DNA of 64,000 nucleotides from Jacaranda mimosifolia (GCA_018894105.1 CM032117.1:49758503-49822502), one strand, 5' to 3'; shown: positions 35,546-49,420, counted from the first letter of the stretch. The notes: a model not told the origin generated them from the letters alone. Program-made: numbers and translations.

Positions 35546-37995
35546 AGTTATTTGCTCCATCTCTTATGGGTTTAGCTATTCCTAACAAGAATGAACCTAT
35601 ATTTTTCTTTCATAGAATTACCCTCCAGAATTTAACAGAAAACTTTTATATTTAAAAAAAAAAAAACTTCACTTTGTAAATATTTGATATTATGTTCTAA
35701 CTTATTTGATTATTACATATTTTGATTTAATTATATATTTTACTCATATATTTTTATTAAAATTAATAAAAAACATTAAATTATTATAAATTATTAAAAA
35801 TAAAAATACTAAATAAAAAAATAAGAATAATATGTATGTTTCAATATTCATAATAAAAAAAATAGAAGCATCACCAACTTGATTGATGCCTAATAATTTA
35901 TCTATATATCATTTAAAATATTAATTATACTTGCATATCTTTCAATAATTAAAAAATATATACAAAATTAATAAATAAAGAGTTGTGGATTATATCAATG
36001 ACTCTTCATATTATTAAACTTATAAAAAGTGTAGCAAAGGCTTTCTTACCTTGTCACAAAAAAGTTAACCACTTTAGTTGTAAAATATTTTACAACTTTT
36101 TAATAATATTTTATCAAAAAGTATAAAAGTGCTTGCAAAGTTATAATTATAGAAAGAGAATTTCAATGGAATTGTATTTGTACTTTTTTGGCGTCAACGT
36201 ATGTAAGATAGTTGATGAAATATAAAATGTATATATTTACTAATGTAATTTGAATAACATTAAAAGTGATATTAAAACTACATAATTATAGATCTACCCC
36301 ACAGAAACTTTTTATCATAATATATAAAAAAATACTTTCAAATATTTTTATTTTAATAATTTTTTTACAAAAAGGTGATTTGGTTATTTAAAAATTTTCA
36401 TCCCATTTCTACCCGGTTATTACTAATACCAATCATGAGAATTGAATCAAGTAAAGAATGACGATTCAATTAATTTCTTATTCCTAGAACATACCAAGTA
36501 TATGATTAGTTATACCAACATCATTCATTTCTCACCTTCATTCCATTCCTAAAGTCATTTGATTCCCACCTAATTCCACTCCTACTTACCAATCACCACT
36601 TTAGACCAAAGGAATATGTTCAATTCTCATTCTATTTAGAATTACATGATTTCTTGGGATAAAATAATTCAGCGGATAAACAAAAAAGTACAAGAGTATA
36701 AAAATAAAGTTAATGCATTTGAATTATAGTTTTTTAAAAAAATATTTATCTTATTAAAATCCAGAGTTCAAATATAAAGTTAATAACTCCATTATTTCTA
36801 AAGATCATATTACATGTATTATTTTCTTTCTCTTTCCCTTCCGCCAGAGTTTGTAAAACAAGGCACTGGAACTGGGGCTCGCGAACACAGAACAGTAATT
36901 GTAGCCTTGTAGGAAAGCATTTACTAGGATTTCATTTTTTTTATTTTGTTATATTGACGCATTTGGATATATTTCTCCCTTCTAATTTATATCTTATTAT
37001 ATGTTTTATTTAATAAATACATATTGAATACATATAATTTGTAATTAACTATTTTTTATAAAAACACTAATAGACTTTGTGTTTATTTATAATAGTTCAA
37101 AATAGAATAGCTATGTCTTTAGCTAGGATTATAATATTTTAAAATAGAATAGCTCTATTATTAGCTAGATCCAAAAAATTAGACCTAAGTCGTAGACCCA
37201 ATTGTAAAAGTATAGGTTCTATTATGTGAACATTTTGGAAAATGGGTCTTGTGGGGTCTATAAGTTGTATAGGATATGATAGAATATATATATATATATA
37301 TATGTATGTATGAATGTTTATTAGAGCTAGAAAGGTATATGTGCATTGTACGTGACTTATTAATCTTTATTTATTTTATGAATTGTTTTGTATTTATATT
37401 TGATTTAGATATTTATCAAAAATGTAAATAAAAATAAAAAATAAATTATCATTTAGAGTTCTAAAATTAGTAACAAAAGTAAATGAATTTCATTTGAATA
37501 TAACCAAGTAATTGAAAGAAATATGTAAAACTTTTGTGTTAACCTACACCTATATATTTGTCTTGTGTATAGCCATTTTGACTTTCATATTGATATCTTC
37601 CCTACCATTCATTAAACTAAATGATTAATATATAAGAACTATATGCAAATATTAAGTATTAAAAGTAGGAAATTTGGTACTAATTGAAAGAAGTATGTGA
37701 AACTTTTATGTTAAATTTACACCTAAATGTTCGAATCTTGTGTATGGCCATTTCAACTTTCATATTAACTTACATATTTAAGTGTGTACTCTAAAAGAAA
37801 CATAGCATTAGTTGTTTCTTAAGGATCCGTAATATATAACTTAAAGATCAAACAACAACAACAACAATAATAATAAGAAGAACAACAAGAAGATCTAAAT
37901 TTAATTCTTTGTAGACATCTTTTATATGCAAATTTTTCCTCTAGTTTTGGTAATGTCTTTGTTTGATTACTACTTTTTATTGTAGACAGTGAAGT
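35546..37995. other. Long A/T-rich stretch without recognised genes
   Basis: Reading frames are short. A TA microsatellite lies near 37285-37305 and an AAC/AAT/AAG triplet tract at about 37848-37893. The sequence near 36840-36920 (CCGCCAGAGTTTGTAAAAC) is locally GC-richer but matches nothing I recognise. Confidence 0.4.
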
Positions 37996-38597
37996 TCCTC
38001 CAGAGAAAGCAATATATAGGATTGTAAATAGATATTTGAAAAATCAATTACTGCTCGTATTCATATCTATTTATATAAAATTTATTCGCATTAGTTTAAA
38101 GTGGACATTATTCATATTCAATTAGTAGATATTCGATTATAAATAGATATGGATATGGTAAATGCATATCCGATCCATTTCATATCCACTCCGAATATAT
38201 ATTTATTAAATAATGTATTATTTATATTTTTCTATAAAAATCTCATAATCCATATATGTAAATATATAAATTATAATTGAAGAATTGGAAGAAAAAAGAA
38301 TAAATTTAAAAAATTATTGTAATATAGAGAAAAATTTGAAAAATGAAGTTAATCAACATAATTATTGTTGGTTGACTTTATGATTAATATACTTATATGT
38401 TATTATTTATAAGAATGGCAATGGAGCGGGTCAAAACCCAAATCCAAACTCAACCCGTCCTGAATGGGATGAGTTTGGAGTAGCTAAACGAGGTATGAGG
38501 CGTGATTTTCATAACCCAAATTATTTGGGGCGGGGTATAGGGGTTACCTAACCCTCCCGAAACCCGCCCCACCACCCCACACCATATAAATATTGTG

Positions 38598-38633
<36 letters not shown>

Positions 38634-39425
38634 TATAATTTATTTTATATTTTTTATTTCAATTTATTGTCACAAACTCACAGTGTATACAAATATGAAT
38701 GTTGTGCTGATTATTACTTTGATTCTACTCTTATCTCCTATTTTGCTTCTAGAATCTTATTTTATTTGCATGAATTTTTCATTTTTATACCTAAAATTTA
38801 AATTTTAATTGCTGTCAAGTGATTCTGATTTGACGTTTTTATTGAGTGATTCTAATTTTTTTATTTCTTTCTAGGTTGGTGGGTTGACCCTCCAACCTGA
38901 CGGGACAAGGCGTGGCGGGGTATGGGGCGGAGTGTGATCTCGCGGGGCAGGGTATGGGGCGAGCTAAACCCCCCTCACTGTCATCCCTAATTATTGATAT
39001 TAATTAGTATTAATAATCAATTATAAAGTCAATTATTAATTAAAAATATGCTGTTTGATTGCTTCTTTTTTTTTTTAATAAAATTGTATAGTTTCTTCCA
39101 TTAATTAAAAATATGCATTTGTTATAGATTAATAGATTTATATATTTGAATATTTGTAAATAAATATCTAAATAATTATTATCGAATATGAATATTATAA
39201 AAACAATTCTAATATAGCCAAGTTTAAACAAACATAGATGTATCTGTATAATTATAATTGAATACGGATACATCCGAATTCAGTCGATATCTGATGGATA
39301 CGAATTTAGATATCATGCTTAAATATTTATCAAATTCGTATCCGTATCTAAATATTAAAAAAATTAATCGGATACAAAATAGAAACAATATATCCGATAT
39401 GTTTAATATTCGTTTATGCAACATG
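37996..39425. mobile_element. Old hAT-like remnant with TATCCGAAT words at both sides
   Basis: About 38030-38210 and about 39240-39420 are rich in inverted GGATAT / ATATCC and TCCGAAT words that face each other, as at the ends of the hAT at 33774-34568. No intact termini or target duplication are visible. The younger hAT at 38410-38989 lies inside it. Confidence 0.35.
38410..38989. mobile_element. Non-autonomous hAT element, family shared with 59355-59996
   Basis: The left end TAAGAATGGCAATGGAGCGG and right end TGTCATCCCTA are decayed versions of the TAGGGATGGCAA terminus. The flanks ATTATTTA and ATTATTGA match at 7 of 8 positions. It is colinear with 59355-59996: G-rich ends with GGGGCGGGGTAT, then an (ATA)n tract (38603-38631), then a TTTGCTTCTAGAATCTTAT block. 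No coding sequence. Confidence 0.8.
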
Positions 39426-39665
39426 TAATTATCTATGAAAGAAGATTAACTGTGGCAAATACACACTTTATGGATTACCATTGCAAAGCAAAGTTCAATT
39501 AGGAATTTTTTACACTTAAATTTTAATAGGTAACCTTAATTTTTGGTTGGTCAAAGTGATAAGGCAAGACATGCTTCTTGATGTGCTGACCAAATTAATA
39601 CAATCTTCGCATGAACTATATTTTTCTTGAGATACTTCCACACCACTCTTGTGCAATCACATAGT

Positions 39666-41892
39666 TGAAGTAAAGTGTAGCACAAAGATCCATGTAATGA
39701 AGTAGAAATAGCTAAATCAAAACATAACTTCACTTCATCCAAGGATCAAATCATGCTCTTAAGATGGATTTGGATAAGGAGAAATACCTTAATCGCTTAA
39801 AATCCAAGGTAGGAAGGATGATAATGTTGAACACTTCAAAATTGTCTCATCCTGGCACAACAGAGACCGGCAACGTTTGCCCTCGAAAATCACCTTTGAT
39901 TTGGCTGAATTTTGACAACTCCTCAATACCTTGCGGAATATCTAGTTAAAACTTCAGCAAATTAGAATTCGAAAAGGCCACTAAAAATGCCTCCAAAGAT
40001 TATACTCTGTAATGGATCTACCAAAAGCAAAGCTCCCTAGGTATGAAGCCTCTAATGAAATGATCCACATGGCTAAGGCAAGTTCTAATCGACCTTTAGT
40101 CAACTGGATCACCAAAGGATGAAGAAGAGATGAAGGCTGAAATTTGGTGGAGAAGGTGAGGAAAGTGTGTGAAACTTCAACACATAAGTGGATCACACTC
40201 TTGGAGGGAAAGAGAGAATCTAGCACTCTTGTGTGCATGTGGCCTGCCACTCCTCTATTTATAGATGAGGAGGTATGATGCAAGTTGGCATCACACCTCC
40301 CATGATATAGGGTGCCAACTCAGCAATGCCACTTGCATTTGAAATGTGAATTTCACTTACATTTGAATTTTATTTGGAGTCTTAATTTCATCTCATGAAA
40401 TGTTATCCAAATTAATTTTAAATGCACCTCAAATGAACTCTTTCATTTGAATTTTCCTCCAAAATTAATTCCCCACTTTAATTAAATTAACTTATTAATT
40501 TAATTAATTGGTCTTGACTTAACTCCTTAAGTTAACTAACTTAACTACTTAAGCTAGAAGGTGTTAACTTAACCCCTCAAGTTAACTTGACTAATTAATT
40601 GTCACATGGCACCAATTAAATTAACTCCTTAATTTAATTGGTCTAGTTTAACTCCTTAAATTATTTTGATCAATTTAACAATTAAATTAATCAAACCAAA
40701 ATGACTGAAAAATTAGCCAACCATTCTATCCAAAAAAATCAATCATTAGGAATTTTTCTAACTCTTAGAAAATTCCCTTCATCAAATAGAACTTCCTTTA
40801 GGCTTTTGTGTGTGACCAATTAGGTTCTCCCATTTATTGGACATGGGCTTACAACTCTTGTGATATTTTGAATATCAAAATATTCGCATTAGTTTAAACT
40901 TCCTTAAACTAATAACTCAATTCAATTAATCTTTATGAATTGAAGAGTACCCAATCTCCACGGTTGATGTTCAACCTCAAGCCCACGAGGCCTAACTAAT
41001 TGGTCAAAATGAATATGCTCTTGGTGAACCATTCTAGCTCTACGCTTACCATACAAATATGATATTTCCATTTCCTATCTCCCGAAAGAGGCTTAGGGCA
41101 AGATATTTGTTGGCTCCCTAATAGCCTCGATAATTATGTATATATTCTCAATGTTAATTCCACTTTATGACCTCATTTTTGGAAAAATCCTTTCCAAATT
41201 GTCATACTACCGTGCGTAAGGATTTCTTGGAATCGATCATTATAGAATACATAGGAGATACACTCGCCCTTCACAATGACGAAGAGATGGATCCCATCTT
41301 GGATCTCATAAACCTCTATGTCTAAGTAGGTCATACCCAATCTCAACCCATATGACCTGCAAAGTGGTCAAGGAAAAGTCAAAGCATGAGGACCTAAACA
41401 CAAGGTTACCATGGATCCTCAGGTCAAAGGACTAGTTGTATGTACTAGCGTAAGCTGGAGAACTTTCCACTACGGCTATCTAGTGGATTCTCTGTGTGGA
41501 CCTTCAATGAACTTGTTCTGTAACAAACACCCATTAACATGCACCTATATTTAACATGGATTGCTCATGAAATGGAGCATTATCCAACTTGTTGGATTTA
41601 TGCATCGTTAGTGCAAGTCTATCTGAATCTTAATGCCCTATCTCATAAGATTCTTTGACTTGGAATATTTTAAGATCACGGCCGTGTAAGACTTATTTCA
41701 TGATCGCCACCCAGTATCTAACTAAGCCCCTTAGTCTTATGTGATCTAAGGGTTTCAACCAAATGCTAGTGAAGTAAAATAAGCATAATATGAAGATGGA
41801 CCATTTTATATGAATATCATTCAATCAAGATTGTCTCACAAGTGAAATAGTTTTCATGCCAATCTAATTGGTTGCAGGGCACTAGTCCAACA
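39666..41892 (-). mobile_element. Solo LTR of another retrotransposon family
   Basis: Read on the minus strand it starts TGTTGGACTAGTGCCCTGCA at 41892. A TATA box (TATAAATAG, 40255-40263) lies 1.6 kb in, followed by a leader-like stretch down to about 39666. ATAGT at 39661-39665 and at 41893-41897 may be the 5-bp target duplication. That would set the lower edge at 39666, which is uncertain because the inner LTR end has no clear inverted CAACA. The short frames inside have no domain. Confidence 0.6.
40255..40263 (-). promoter_or_regulatory. TATA box of the solo LTR
   Basis: TATAAATAG on the minus strand is followed by a C-rich, CTCTCTTTCCC-containing leader, a layout typical of an LTR promoter. 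It is the best promoter candidate of this LTR. Confidence 0.5.
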
Positions 41893-41897
41893 ATAGT

Positions 41898-42779
41898 CAA
41901 TTTGATGGGTCCATAAAGTCCTTGCTTCTCCGAAAAATATAGAGATCAGCTTTTCATTTCATTATCAACATCCTCATTTTTAAACTGTAAATATTTTTCG
42001 ACTTGTAATATAATGAGTCAAATCATCTTCTTACTTAAGAAAATTTGAGAAATTAGTCATTGTATGGAGTTTTATTTTCATTATCGTACTTGATAATCAT
42101 CTCTTTTAAGAATATTGGTGTTACCTTTAGCATCAGTTAGTCATCTTCATTCCGAGTAAGAAATCACTAAATTTTTTAAATTGTTTTTGCCCCCTATGTT
42201 TCTTTGATAGGGTTACATTTTTCATTTTACTCCATAATATTAATTTGATCAAGCTTGCTAAAATTGTTTATAAATAGTGACCCTTAAAATAAATGGTAAC
42301 ACTTGTTTAAAGCTTCTATAAAAAAAAAAAAAAAAAACTATTAATTCGGCACCATAATTTTCATTATTTGTCATTATATTTTTAAGGAAATCATTTTGCC
42401 CCAAAGTATTCTTTATTTTTCATTATGTCTTTAAGGAAATAATCTACATTCCCTCACCTTTTTTTCCTTGGGGTTTTATGCCATATTAACAATTATACTT
42501 TATGTAATAGTCCACTTTGCTTGGGCGTAGTGCACTTATTTGATCATTTGCCTTTAGTGGTATTTTGAAACTTGAATATGTTATTCTCCCCCCCAACATT
42601 ATTATGGTTGCAACTCTAAATGTTGCTGTCTTAATTACTATTTATTATCTAAATATAAGATGATCCAACAATGTATGATACAATGATATTTTCCTAATTT
42701 CGCTGTCCGTGTATAAAGTTATGCCACCTTTGCCTTTTCTTATACTATTCCAGATTCTTATAAGAGGACCATGTTGCAC
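41898..42779. other. Decayed sequence, possibly the lost helicase part of the Helitron
   Basis: No gene is recognised. It lies where the helicase domain of the Helitron protein would follow on the minus strand, but I see no Walker motif and no CTRR-type 3' end. A short A run lies near 42320-42337. Confidence 0.35.
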
Positions 42780-43079
42780 AAGATTCAACTTGACTGAGCT
42801 TCATAATCTTCCAAACTAATTTCTACTAACGTCTCATTTTGTATCTCTCTTGGCAAATCACCACTTGGAGGATCAAATGAACTTATACTTTTTTCACATG
42901 CTTCTTCATAAATGTTTAAACTTTGGAAAGGGGCAAAAATCTTTTTACCCCCTGTGTTATATGAAATGGGCGGTTTACCCCCCTATGAAAAAAAATGTTG
43001 AAATACCGCCTTGTATTTTTAAATTGTGGCTCACTGCCCCTTCTGTCTATTTGTGTTGAATTTTACACTGAAAGGATGA

Positions 43080-44040
43080 AAATACCCTTATATATATGTA
43101 AAATTACTTTATATCCTTATGTTTTTCTTTTTCTTTTATTTAATCTAAATTAAATAATTTTATATTTATAAAATATATAAGGTATTTATATAAATTTAAT
43201 ACTATTTATTATTTATAAAATTATATAGACGCATATATATTTATGAAATATATACATGCTTATATAAACTAAATACTATCTAATATTTATAAAATTATAT
43301 ATACATACATATATATAAAATAATCAAAACTAAATAATTTAATATTTATAAAATACATAACATATTTATGTATATTAAATACTATTTATTATTTATAAAA
43401 TTATATTTACATACATATATATAACTATATACGTATAAAAAATTATATAAATACATATATATCAAAAATTATTTACAACATATCTATATACATATATATA
43501 AATAATAAATCATATGCCATATAATATTTATAAAAAATTATATACATGCATATATATAAAATTACACATATATAAAATTATATATATACACATATGCATA
43601 TAAAATTATTCATAACATATTTATGTATATTAAATACTATTTATTATTTATAAAATTATATTTACATACATATATATAAAATTATATACATATAAAAAAT
43701 TATATTAAATACATATATATAACTATTTATAACATATCTATATACATATATATAGAATATATATATTTTCTTTTGTTTAATCTAAAATTAAATAATTTTA
43801 TATTTATGAAATATATAACATACTTATATAAATCAAATACTATTTAATATTTATAAAATTATATATACATATATATAAAATTATCAAAATTAAATAATTT
43901 CATATTTATAAAATATATAACATATTTATATAAATCAAATTACTGTATAATATTTATAAAAGATTATATACATACATATATATAAAATCACATATGCATA
44001 TAAAATTACATATATAATTATTTATAACATATATATATTC
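43080..44040. repeat. A/T-rich satellite-like tandem repeats
   Basis: Degenerate units of about 60-120 bp have the core AATATTTATAAAATTATATA and TACATACATATATATAAAAT. A longer unit at about 43375-43450 recurs near 43620-43700. No reading frame. Confidence 0.75.
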
Positions 44041-44065
44041 ATACATATATATAATATATACATAA

Positions 44066-44096
44066 CCCCCCAACCCCTACCCCTACCCCCAACCCC
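44066..44096 (-). other. Strong G-quadruplex motif
   Basis: The minus strand carries five runs of four to six Gs with spacers of only two bases (TT or TA) between them. It lies at the junction between the A/T-rich repeats and a GC-rich block with near-repeated CCAGATCYGGTTGGC and ATGGCAGCC words. Confidence 0.75.
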
Positions 44097-46412
44097 GACA
44101 ACTAGTTGGCATGACAGCCTGAAGACAAGTTTTTTTTCCTTTTTTTTTTAAAACATGATGGCCAGATCCGGTTGGCCTTTTCCCCCCTCCCCAAGCAACA
44201 TGCTGCCATGGCCGACTGAAGCCATTTTTTTTTTTAACACGACGGCCACTAATGGTCATTGGCCGGCCAGATCTGGTTGGCATGGCTGCCATGGCAGCCT
44301 TTATATATACATATATATATAATAATAATATAATACTATATTATATTTATAATATATATTATATAATATTGAAAACTATATTATAATATATATAATATGT
44401 TGTATATATATGTATATAAATGTATAAATAATTTTTGATATTTTTTTTTATAAATATTAAGTACTATTAAATCTAGACCGTTCATTTAAACAAAAAGATC
44501 CAACGGTTGATATACTAAGGGCATAATAGTCATTTTATCTATAAAAAATCACAACCACTTGTTTTTTTGGGCGCATGCACTCCACTTATGGTCTCAGGGG
44601 GTTTCCACTCATTTTTAAAAATACAAGGCGGTATTTCAATCTTTTTTTTTTTCACAGGAGAATAAACCACCAAAATCGTTTTTTCGAAGGGGCCAAAAAT
44701 ACATTTTCCCCTTTGCAAAGTTTTGACAACTTGTAGCTTAATTTATATTTCTGATTGGTTTCTAAATATCCAGACATTGCTTCAAAGTATGTGCCCAAAA
44801 GATTTCTCACATTTGTTGGAGCTAAGTACCTGTATAACCGCAAGTAATCTTTGAATTCATGTTGCATGTGAAAACTATTGGTTTCATCTAAACATTCAAG
44901 AGTACTCGATTAAGGTTTTAGTAATATCTTTTTATATTGCTTCTTTGAAACTTGATTGTCATATTCGATTCACTATAAGCAACTTTAGAAATGATGTCGG
45001 GCCTCCAACATAGTTTAAGAACAAATTAAGTTAATATCTTTTTCCTTCTATGGGATTTGTACCACGTATATGATCTGTCACATCACTTTTCTTCCTTCCT
45101 TTCCAATATCATTATTGTTTGTCCCAAATATAGTGTTGTAGAAACTCTCTACATATAAATATTTTCTTGCTTTATCACTTTTAGCACATAGAGAAATATT
45201 TTGTGAGCATTATTTGGGACATATGGTCCCATCTTAGAATGTTTTATAAATTTTAATCACAATAAGTTATGAATCGTTGATTGGGAGATGGTTGTAGATC
45301 CATAAGTGCATATATATTTCATTCAAATTGAATTAGAAAATTCTCCACAGTACTTTTAAAGCAAAGATCCCGCGGGTATCATGGAAATGCTTAATTTCAT
45401 TAAATTGTATTTTCTTCATTACTTTGGATTATAGTAATGGCAACTCTATCGTGTCCCATGTAGATATATATATTTATATGATATTTTACTATTGTCACCA
45501 CAGAACATATCTTTGTATTGATATGGCAATTGTATCTGGATAAGATACAAATCATTGGTCATTAAGTTCTACAATACTAGCTTCCAACTATTATTTAATC
45601 TCTTTCAGTAAATGAGATGCATATCATTCCCCTAAATTGTGCTTTTGCAATATGAGGTGGATAGTAGCATTTGCATTTTTCATTAGCCATACAAGACTTG
45701 TTCTTGTTTTTATCTCTACATGGTCCATGCATGCATTATTTGTTGAAGAACTAAGTCATATCTATAAATTTTTTACACACAAACCTATTATAGTAATCTA
45801 GGCTTATAATTTCTTGCTCAAACTTTAGAATTATCAATGTATTAGCATGTGGCAATCCTTTTTTCTAAAATTCAATTATAGGGACATATTAAACATTTTT
45901 CCAAATATTTACTTCAATATAACTAACCTTTCAAATGTTGTGCTTTTGCTCAAACCAATCTTGGGCTCTTTGGCCATTATGTGAACTTTTTTATATATCA
46001 TCTCATTTCTGGTTGAAAGTCATTGTAATAAAAAAAGATCTAGTTTTCCAAGTTCTTGTACTAATGTCAATGCATCAATATATGTATATATATATATGAT
46101 TTATATCTCTTGAACCTCCAATAATAGATGTTGAAGAACAATTATCTTTCCAACATCACTATTCCTTGTCTCTCCTTTTATGATGTTATCTATCATTCCT
46201 TGGTGTATATAGATCTCAAATTTATTAGGTTATAATGGTAGTAATCCAATCTAGTGGTCTCCAATTCTATGTCATTACGTGCTAAAGAACCAATTTCAAG
46301 TATATAATTATGAATATTAACAGAAATTTTTCCCCAAAGAAATTGTAATAGGATTGACAATAGAAGCTTGATGATTCTTTGGTTAAGCAACTTATGATTT
46401 GAAATTATAAAT

Positions 46413-47259
46413 AACTCTATAAGCGCAAATTTCTTTATTTGCAATAAACAAAATTACAAGACAAGAAAAATCTATACAAATAAAATGAAATTTAAATTTA
46501 TCAATAGTACTGGATTCAATCTCTAATCTAATCATTCAATGCTTCCCTTTCAAATATGATCTTGAATTTAATGAGCTCCGCAAAGAATGTTTTGAACGCC
46601 GTGGATCTCCTTAAATCAAATTTGAATAGTGCCAATTCAAGGGCTCCGTATGTTAATCTTGAATCAAATGCCAAAATTTATGAGCTCCACAGGAATGCCT
46701 TAAATGTCGTGGATCTCCTTCAATTTAATTTGAATAAAATAACCTCAATTTGAGGGCTCCACACCTTAATCCCGAATTAAATGCCAGAATATGATGAGCT
46801 CTGCAAAGAACACCTTGAATGCCATGGATTTCCTTAAATTTGATTGAGAGAACTGCTGGACTCTTTCAAAGTTCTTCTCACTTGCTGGAATTTGTGTTGT
46901 GTGTTGAATGAGCTTTGGTCACCCCTTTTATGTAGATGCTTGCTAGGAGACTTTCAAATTGACTTGAACTGATAGTTATCTCTTTGATAAGATAATATCA
47001 AGAGATAATATCAGATATCAAGAAATAATATCAAATATCTTTGATTTGATTGATGCATAGACGTAGACACTTCATCTTCGATACTTGTCAATATTTGATT
47101 TGAGCATAAAATAAATACTAGAGTATTAATTAAATTAACTATTTATCTTTTGGATTTAAATTTAATAACTTCCAAGATAAATAGAAATTTTTGAACTAAT
47201 AACTAGCATATTATTTTATAAGTGTCACTCTCTAATTGGGCAAAATTAGCATGTTTACA
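46413..47259 (-). repeat. 3' LTR of the gag-only element
   Basis: Matches 49421-50238 throughout with scattered substitutions and small indels. It contains three copies of a roughly 110-bp unit starting ATGAGCTCCGCAAAGAA, also present in the other LTR. Confidence 0.8.
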
Positions 47260-48179
47260 AATGCCCCCACTTTAAGGCTTGGCGAAAGATATACCAATCA
47301 TCTATGAAAGAAGCAAGACTTGAAGTATTTTGAGAATTTTTCTTTTTCTCTCCATTTTTTCAAATATGTCTGCGACAAGAAATCCTCCAAGTGTTCCTTA
47401 AGCTATGGTATCTAATAAAAGGATCAAGTCATGACATAATTTAAAGTAAATATCCTTTTGAAGAGGGTGCCATTTACAGTTTATACTCACACGAGCTAGG
47501 AGTAACATGCAATTTAGGCTCGTACGTCAAGGACCATATTTAATTTGAATAGACATTTTATACTCATGTCAAGAAGTTCATTTGAATTTGATTGACAATT
47601 TGTATTCGTGTCAAGAAGTTTACTTTAGTTTGACTTAATAAACATTTACACTCTTATCAAGGAGTACATGAGGAGACTCTAATTTAAAGAGTTTAGATAG
47701 TGTGTGCTCATATCTAGGAGTATTATTGATAGTATAGACTCTTATCCAGGATTACATGAAGAGACTTTGAATATTTAGATAGTTTATGCTCGTATTTAAG
47801 AGCTTTATTGATAGTTTAAACTCTTATCAAGGAGCACATTACGAGAATTTGAATATTTAGATAGTTTATACTCGTATCTAGGAGCCTTATTGATAGTTTA
47901 AGATCTTATCAAGGAGCACATAGAATTTGGAGATTTGAACTTTGAACTTGAAGACTTGGAAACTTGATTCTTTGATTTAGAGACTTGAAATTTTGAGTTT
48001 TGGACTTGGAGACTTAGAGACTTGAGTCTTAACTTGAAGATCTAGTGACTTGAGTCGTGGATTTAGAGATTTGGAGGTTTGGAGACTTGAAAATTTTATA
48101 TAGTTTATGCTCTTATTTAGGAGTATTATTGATAGTTTATGCTCTTATCAAGGAGCGTTTGTGATTTGAAGATAAAGAT

Positions 48180-49355
48180 TAATTGCCCTCAACATCTTCA
48201 TCATCAGCAGCATCACTCGAGTCTTCTTATTCATCAAAATTCATGCTCATTTCAATATTATGCGCAGGAGTTGCCAAATTTTCAAATGTTTTTGGTTTAA
48301 TTCCTTGAAGTATGTAGCAAAGACTCCAATGCATTCCTTGGACACACATCTCAATTGTTGAAGCCTTCGACAATTGATCTTGTAGTTAAAGCTCAAATTT
48401 CTTCAGCGATTTATGTAGTTAATCACATGTTCTTCTTTCCAATGATGAGAGTTAATGAGTTAATCACTCTGATTGTCCTTCGAGTATTGTAGAAAGAATT
48501 GAGGAACTCTTGTTCTAGTTACCCCCAACTATCGATAAAGCTTGCCTCCAAGTCAGTATACTAATCAAAAGCATCGTCCTTTAATGATCGAACAAATTGC
48601 TTGACAAAATGACCTCCATATGTCCCAACATTATTACAAGTCTCAATGAAATGAGCCACGTACTACTTTGGGTTGCCCTTACCATCGAATTGCTAAAACT
48701 TTGGAGGCCGGTAACTAATTGACATTTTCAAGTTGTCAATCCTTCGAGTATATGGCTTGGAGGAAGTCATAGATGACTTAGAACTTCCATCAAGCTTGTC
48801 TTTGATAGTCCCTGTGATAAACTCCTTTAATGGGTCAATGGTAATGAGTCCATAAGTGGAAACTTGTAGTTCTTTTGTTGCAGTCTCTTTAATTTTGGTT
48901 GGTTGTATCCTTATAGATATTTTGCTTTCATCTTGAGCCTCAATTTATTTCTGCACCATGCAATTAGCATCAGGATTGTCCACTTTACTCATCAATTTAG
49001 ACATTTGAAAGTCTCACTCTTAAACATGCTTCATGAGTCCTTCAATAGTCTTCATCAAATTTACAATTTGTTTTTCCAAGGTTATAGCACTTGTCACCAT
49101 CACCATTGCCATGCTCGAGGAATTTGACGTTGAGTAGAGAACAGATGATGTGGATTCTTCCTTCGAGTCTCCACTATCTTCATTCATAACAATTAAATGC
49201 ACCAACACATTTTCCATAGCAAGTGAAGGAGGCACCTTCAAAGATAATTACAACTTTTTGGATATATTTTTTGTGATCACGCCAACACTTTTTGCTCCAG
49301 CACTTGAGGAATTTGAGGTAGTAATTTTCAATGTAGCAGTCTTGTTGACAGCCAT
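48180..49355 (-). pseudogene. gag: gag of the gag-only element, multiple stops
   Basis: A minus-strand frame from the ATG at 49355 shows SLAMENVLVHL, a Ser-rich segment, a SYRPPKF...FDGKGNPK segment and then the capsid core VAHFIETCNNVGTYGGHFVK, QFVRSLK and LEQEFLNSFYNTRR. This order is typical of a large plant Ty3/gypsy gag group. At least six in-frame stops are present, including TAG in place of the Trp of the FDW core. I see no zinc knuckle or protease after it. Confidence 0.75.
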
Positions 49356-49420
49356 TTGATACTTTAATCTTGATGAAGGAAAGAGATGAGAGGAAAAGAT
49401 AGTCCCACTGGGCGTGCCAA

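Larger units (their letters stand above)
42931..44711. mobile_element. 1.8-kb MULE-like non-autonomous element inside the Helitron gene
   Basis: Inverted ends of about 100 bp start GGGCAAAAATC (42931) and, reversed, GGGGAAAATG (44711). They share an ATACCGCCTTGTATTTTTAA block about 85 bp in. Flanks TTTGGAAAG (42922-42930) and TTTGCAAAG (44712-44720) form a 9-bp duplication with one mismatch. Removing the insert rejoins the Helitron frames to within one base. The interior is A/T-rich tandem sequence (43080-44040) followed by a C/G-rich block (44060-44300). Confidence 0.8.
42780..46412 (-). pseudogene. Helitron replication-initiator/helicase protein, degenerate, split by an insertion
   Basis: Minus-strand frames from 46300 downward follow the order of plant Helitron proteins with many shifts. 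I see a TRLDYYHYN segment, GMIDNIIKGETRNSDVGK (about 46190-46140), DALTLVQELGKLDLF, KKGLPHAN at the HUH nuclease site (about 45860-45840), a Cys-rich HGPC...C...C block, WRIFQFN.NEIY, and LNYVGGPTSF (about 45010). At 44867-44652 comes LAPTNVRNLLGTYFEAMSGY. After the inserted element at 42931-44711 the frame resumes (about 42918-42780) with a Glu-rich segment ending LVEISLEDYEAQSS. The second His of the HUH pair is Asn. The helicase domain is absent. The protein would nick and unwind DNA for rolling-circle transposition, but this copy is long dead. Confidence 0.75.

Noticed and set aside
36840..36920. Local GC-rich stretch as an RNA gene
   Set aside because: No A/B boxes in proper spacing, no stem structure seen by eye, and no flanking duplication.
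44066..44096. Interstitial telomere repeat
   Set aside because: The C runs are separated by TA or AA and do not follow the plant CCCTAAA unit.
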